Of a DNA stretch of 12,779 nucleotides, positions 10,755 through 12,779 are shown piece by piece. Positions within the stretch are counted from its first letter, which is position 1, and every line of letters starts with the position of its first letter. Origin of the DNA: DATEAX01 sp035288145 (GTDB lineage Bacteria; Patescibacteriota; UBA1384; UBA12157; JAENIV01). Below the pieces are notes generated by a model, which was not told the DNA's origin, did no database searches, and saw only the letters and a list, made by a program, of their open reading frames with translations. Location: the NCBI GenBank assembly GCA_035288145.1, contig DATEAX010000052.1, positions 1 to 12,779 of the forward strand. Reading direction: 5' to 3'. Made by a program: the position numbers and the translations under genes.

Positions 10755-12485
10755 TTAGTATTCTTCCAGCGTCGAAGTGTCGCCCACGGGCAATCCCATT
10801 TCTTTGGCTTTTAAGACCCGGCGCATGATTTTTCCCGAGCGGGTTTTGGGCAAGGTTTTGACAAATTCGATTTCCCGCGGGTAGGCGTGGCCGGCGAGAT
10901 TTTTTTTGACAAATTCGGAAATTTCTTCTTTTAATTGCTCTGATTGTACTTTACCCGGATGCAAGACGCAAAATGCCTTGATAATTTCGCCCCGTTCGAC
11001 ATCGGGTTTGCCGATTACCCCGGCTTCAGCCACCGCCGGATGCTCCAGCAGGGCGGATTCAACCTCAAACGGTCCGACCCGTTCACCAGCGGTTTTAATG
11101 ACATCGTCAGCCCGGCCCATAAACCAGAAATAGCCGTCCGTATCGCGCCAGGCGCGGTCGCCGGAAATATACCAATTGTTTTTAAAATAGGACTGGTATT
11201 TTTCCGGATTTTCCCAGATTTCCAGCATCATTGAGGGCCAGCCCGGCCTCAAGGCCAAATTGCCTTCTTTGCCTGCCTCAAGTTCTCGGCCGTCATCACC
11301 AACGATGCCGGCCTGAATGCCGGGAAAGGGTTTTCCCATCGAACCGACCTTGATATCCATTGCCGGGTAATTGGCAATGCAAATTGCCCCGGTTTCCGTC
11401 TGCCACCAGTTGTCATGGAAAGGTTTTTTAAAAACTTCCAGCCCCCAACGGATGGCTTCGGGATTTAATGGTTCGCCGACCGAAGCAAGATGTCTTAAGC
11501 TTTTGAAGGAATATTTTTTGATTAAATCTTTGCCCGCCTTCATCAACATCCGAATCGCCGTTGGCGCCGTGTACCAAATGGTGACATTGTGTTTGTCAAT
11601 CAACGAATACCATTTATCCGGAGAAAACCGGCCGTCATAAATCAAAGCCGTTGCCGCATTGGCCCAAGAGCCCAAAATTTCATAAGCAATCCCGGTGACC
11701 CAACCCGGGTCGGCGGTGCACCAATACATATCTTCGGAACGGATGTCCAAAACCCATTTGGCGGTCAGGTATTCCTGAATAATTGCTTTGTGAGAGTGGA
11801 CGACACCTTTGGGTTTGCCGGTGGTGCCTGAAGTGTAAAGCATAAAGGCCCGGTCTTCGGGCTCCAAATGAGCAATCTCAAATTCCGGTAAGGCCAACTC
11901 GCGCTCCTTTGGGAAATCAAAGTTCTCGTAGACGCCGGAAACATCGATGATTTTCTCCAGTTTCGGAAGTTCGTTTTTAATTTCTTCGACTCTCTTAATC
12001 AATGATGAATGGGTGATTAAAAACCGCGCCCCGGAGTTTTCCAACCGGTCTTTAATTCCCGCCGGGCCAAAGGCCTGAAATAAGGTTCCGGCAATCGCGC
12101 CGGTCTTCAAAATCCCCAAAAAACAATAGTAAAGTTCGGGAATTCTCGGCAGAAAAAGAAAAACCCGATCTCCACTTTGAACTCCCAATTTCTTTAAAAT
12201 ATTGGCGACTTTGCCCGAAAGTTCAGCCAGCTCCTCAAAGGTGAATTTTTGGCTTTCGCCATGGTCATTTTCCCAAAGCAAAGCCAGTTTCTGGCGGGCA
12301 TCGGTCTTGAGATGTCGGTCAATGGCATTGTAAGCGGCGTTAATTTTTCCGTCAGAAAAATACTCGATTTCATTGTCAATTTTCCCCCAAGAAAAATTCC
12401 GATAAGTTTCCTGGTAATTTTTCAAGTTCGGTTCGATTTTGAAATCCGCCGGATTTTTCTTAATAATGTTGATTTTCTCCGACAC
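10755..12485 (-). CDS. acsA: Acetyl-CoA synthetase, AMP-forming (AcsA type)
   Basis: This adenylate-forming enzyme interconverts acetate, ATP and CoA with acetyl-CoA, AMP and PPi. It has 576 residues, close to Bacillus AcsA (about 570) and shorter than E. coli Acs (about 650). The P-loop YTSGTTGKPKGVVHSH is at 217-232. NWWQTETG (359-366) carries the second Trp, which in characterised enzymes limits the pocket to acetate-sized acyl groups. SGD and GRADDVIKTAGERVGPFEVES (441-477) form the hinge, and LPKTRSGKIMRR (545-556) holds the catalytic Lys552, which is acetylated in regulated homologues. The start is GTG 12485 with AAAGGA 6 nt upstream. The nearby ATG is in another frame that stops quickly. 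It lies between gpmI and the oxidoreductase genes, all on one strand. A propionyl-CoA or other short-chain preference is possible. Confidence 0.93.
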   Translation of the reverse strand: MSEKINIIKKNPADFKIEPNLKNYQETYRNFSWGKIDNEIEYFSDGKINAAYNAIDRHLKTDARQKLALLWENDHGESQKFTFEELAELSGKVANILKKLGVQSGDRVFLFLPRIPELYYCFLGILKTGAIAGTLFQAFGPAGIKDRLENSGARFLITHSSLIKRVEEIKNELPKLEKIIDVSGVYENFDFPKERELALPEFEIAHLEPEDRAFMLYTSGTTGKPKGVVHSHKAIIQEYLTAKWVLDIRSEDMYWCTADPGWVTGIAYEILGSWANAATALIYDGRFSPDKWYSLIDKHNVTIWYTAPTAIRMLMKAGKDLIKKYSFKSLRHLASVGEPLNPEAIRWGLEVFKKPFHDNWWQTETGAICIANYPAMDIKVGSMGKPFPGIQAGIVGDDGRELEAGKEGNLALRPGWPSMMLEIWENPEKYQSYFKNNWYISGDRAWRDTDGYFWFMGRADDVIKTAGERVGPFEVESALLEHPAVAEAGVIGKPDVERGEIIKAFCVLHPGKVQSEQLKEEISEFVKKNLAGHAYPREIEFVKTLPKTRSGKIMRRVLKAKEMGLPVGDTSTLEEY

Positions 12486-12491
12486 CCATCA

Positions 12492-12547
12492 TCCTTTCTT
12501 AATTCTTATTCCTTAATTCATAATTCATAATTCATAATTCTATTCTC
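12492..12547. repeat. In-phase heptamer array between gpmI and acs
   Basis: Eight seven-base units run in phase on the plus strand. ATAATTC occurs three times in succession (12520-12540) and TTAATTC twice (12499 and 12513). TTATTCC and TCCTTTC are degenerate units, and TATTCTC runs into the gpmI stop. The array fills almost the entire 60-nt gap and also contains the acs ribosome binding site. The same seven-base period is seen at 10646-10750 and in leuS. Confidence 0.75.
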
Positions 12548-12779
12548 ATTCTAAGCGATTTATAAGCGAATGACCAGTCATCTTTCTGCCTTTAGGCAAT
12601 CCCATCAGTTCCAGGATGGTCGGGGCGATATCGGCTAAAGATTCTTTGGCGGTAATGATTTTTGATAAAGAAAAATAAGAAGAGGTCAGAGCGCTTTTTA
12701 ACAAATTCTTTTTGTTGTCCGGCGCAACTATGATAAAAGGAACGGGATTAAGGGTATGCTTGGTCTCCGGGTCTTGTTG
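12546..12779 (-). CDS. gpmI: 2,3-bisphosphoglycerate-independent phosphoglycerate mutase, C-terminal end (partial)
   Basis: The last 77 codons of a gene running in from the right edge are visible, and there is no start in the window. KHTLNPVPFIIV at the beginning of the fragment contains the His that binds catalytic manganese in this family. LADIAPTILELMGLP and MTGHSL near the end are the standard C-terminal signature. The full enzyme (about 510 residues) interconverts 3- and 2-phosphoglycerate in glycolysis without a bisphosphoglycerate cofactor. It ends in TGA at 12546, 60 nt before acs on the same strand and without an obvious terminator, so the two may be co-transcribed. Confidence 0.92.
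   Translation of the reverse strand, partial: QQDPETKHTLNPVPFIIVAPDNKKNLLKSALTSSYFSLSKIITAKESLADIAPTILELMGLPKGRKMTGHSLINRLE

Overview
The window looks like a gene-dense piece of a small bacterial genome, most likely a Candidate Phyla Radiation (Patescibacteria) member. This placement is an inference. It rests on the compact layout with many 4-24 bp gene overlaps, an AspRS that lacks the usual bacterial insertion domain, weak or absent Shine-Dalgarno sequences on several genes, and AT-rich heptamer repeats in the gaps. TGA is a normal stop (aspS, gpmI, rpmF), so the code is the standard bacterial one and not the UGA-glycine code of Gracilibacteria/Absconditabacteria. No phage, transposase, CRISPR array or toxin system is visible, and no gene-free stretch exceeds about 210 bases.

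Layout. Positions 1-87 hold the 5' end of a small minus-strand Cys-containing protein. A divergent promoter region follows. Then come plus-strand aspS (GAD-less aspartyl-tRNA synthetase) and an overlapping D,D-carboxypeptidase gene, and a separately promoted PaaX-type regulator with a Cas2-like domain. That regulator gene runs tail-to-tail into a minus-strand translation/RNA-processing cluster, which reads tRNA-Ala(GGC) > leuS > rpmF > nusB > rnc. Upstream of tRNA-Ala, back-to-back overlapping promoters drive the tRNA to the left and, to the right, a short structured transcript of about 115 nt that ends in a strong terminator. After it, yjbQ (UPF0047) is read rightwards and converges on a minus-strand energy-metabolism cluster. 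That cluster reads gpmI (3' end only) > acs > 2-oxoacid:ferredoxin oxidoreductase alpha > beta > gamma-delta fusion.

How the genes work together. The right-hand cluster is a coherent fermentative module. Phosphoglycerate mutase belongs to lower glycolysis, the ferredoxin oxidoreductase turns a 2-oxoacid plus CoA into acyl-CoA and reduced ferredoxin, and the AMP-forming acetyl-CoA synthetase interconverts acetate and acetyl-CoA. The left and middle parts serve translation, RNA processing and the cell wall.

Most of the window is ordinary housekeeping. The items most worth a second look are: (a) in-phase 7-bp repeat arrays filling both gaps around acs, plus a 7-bp tandem repeat inside the leuS coding sequence; (b) a palindrome-containing 23-residue insertion/duplication at the LeuRS N-terminus; (c) the unidentified structured RNA at about 7418-7535, with an overlapping 18-codon leader ORF; (d) the GAD-less AspRS with a non-discriminating signature; (e) a perfect 10-bp palindrome in the promoter of the PaaX-like gene.
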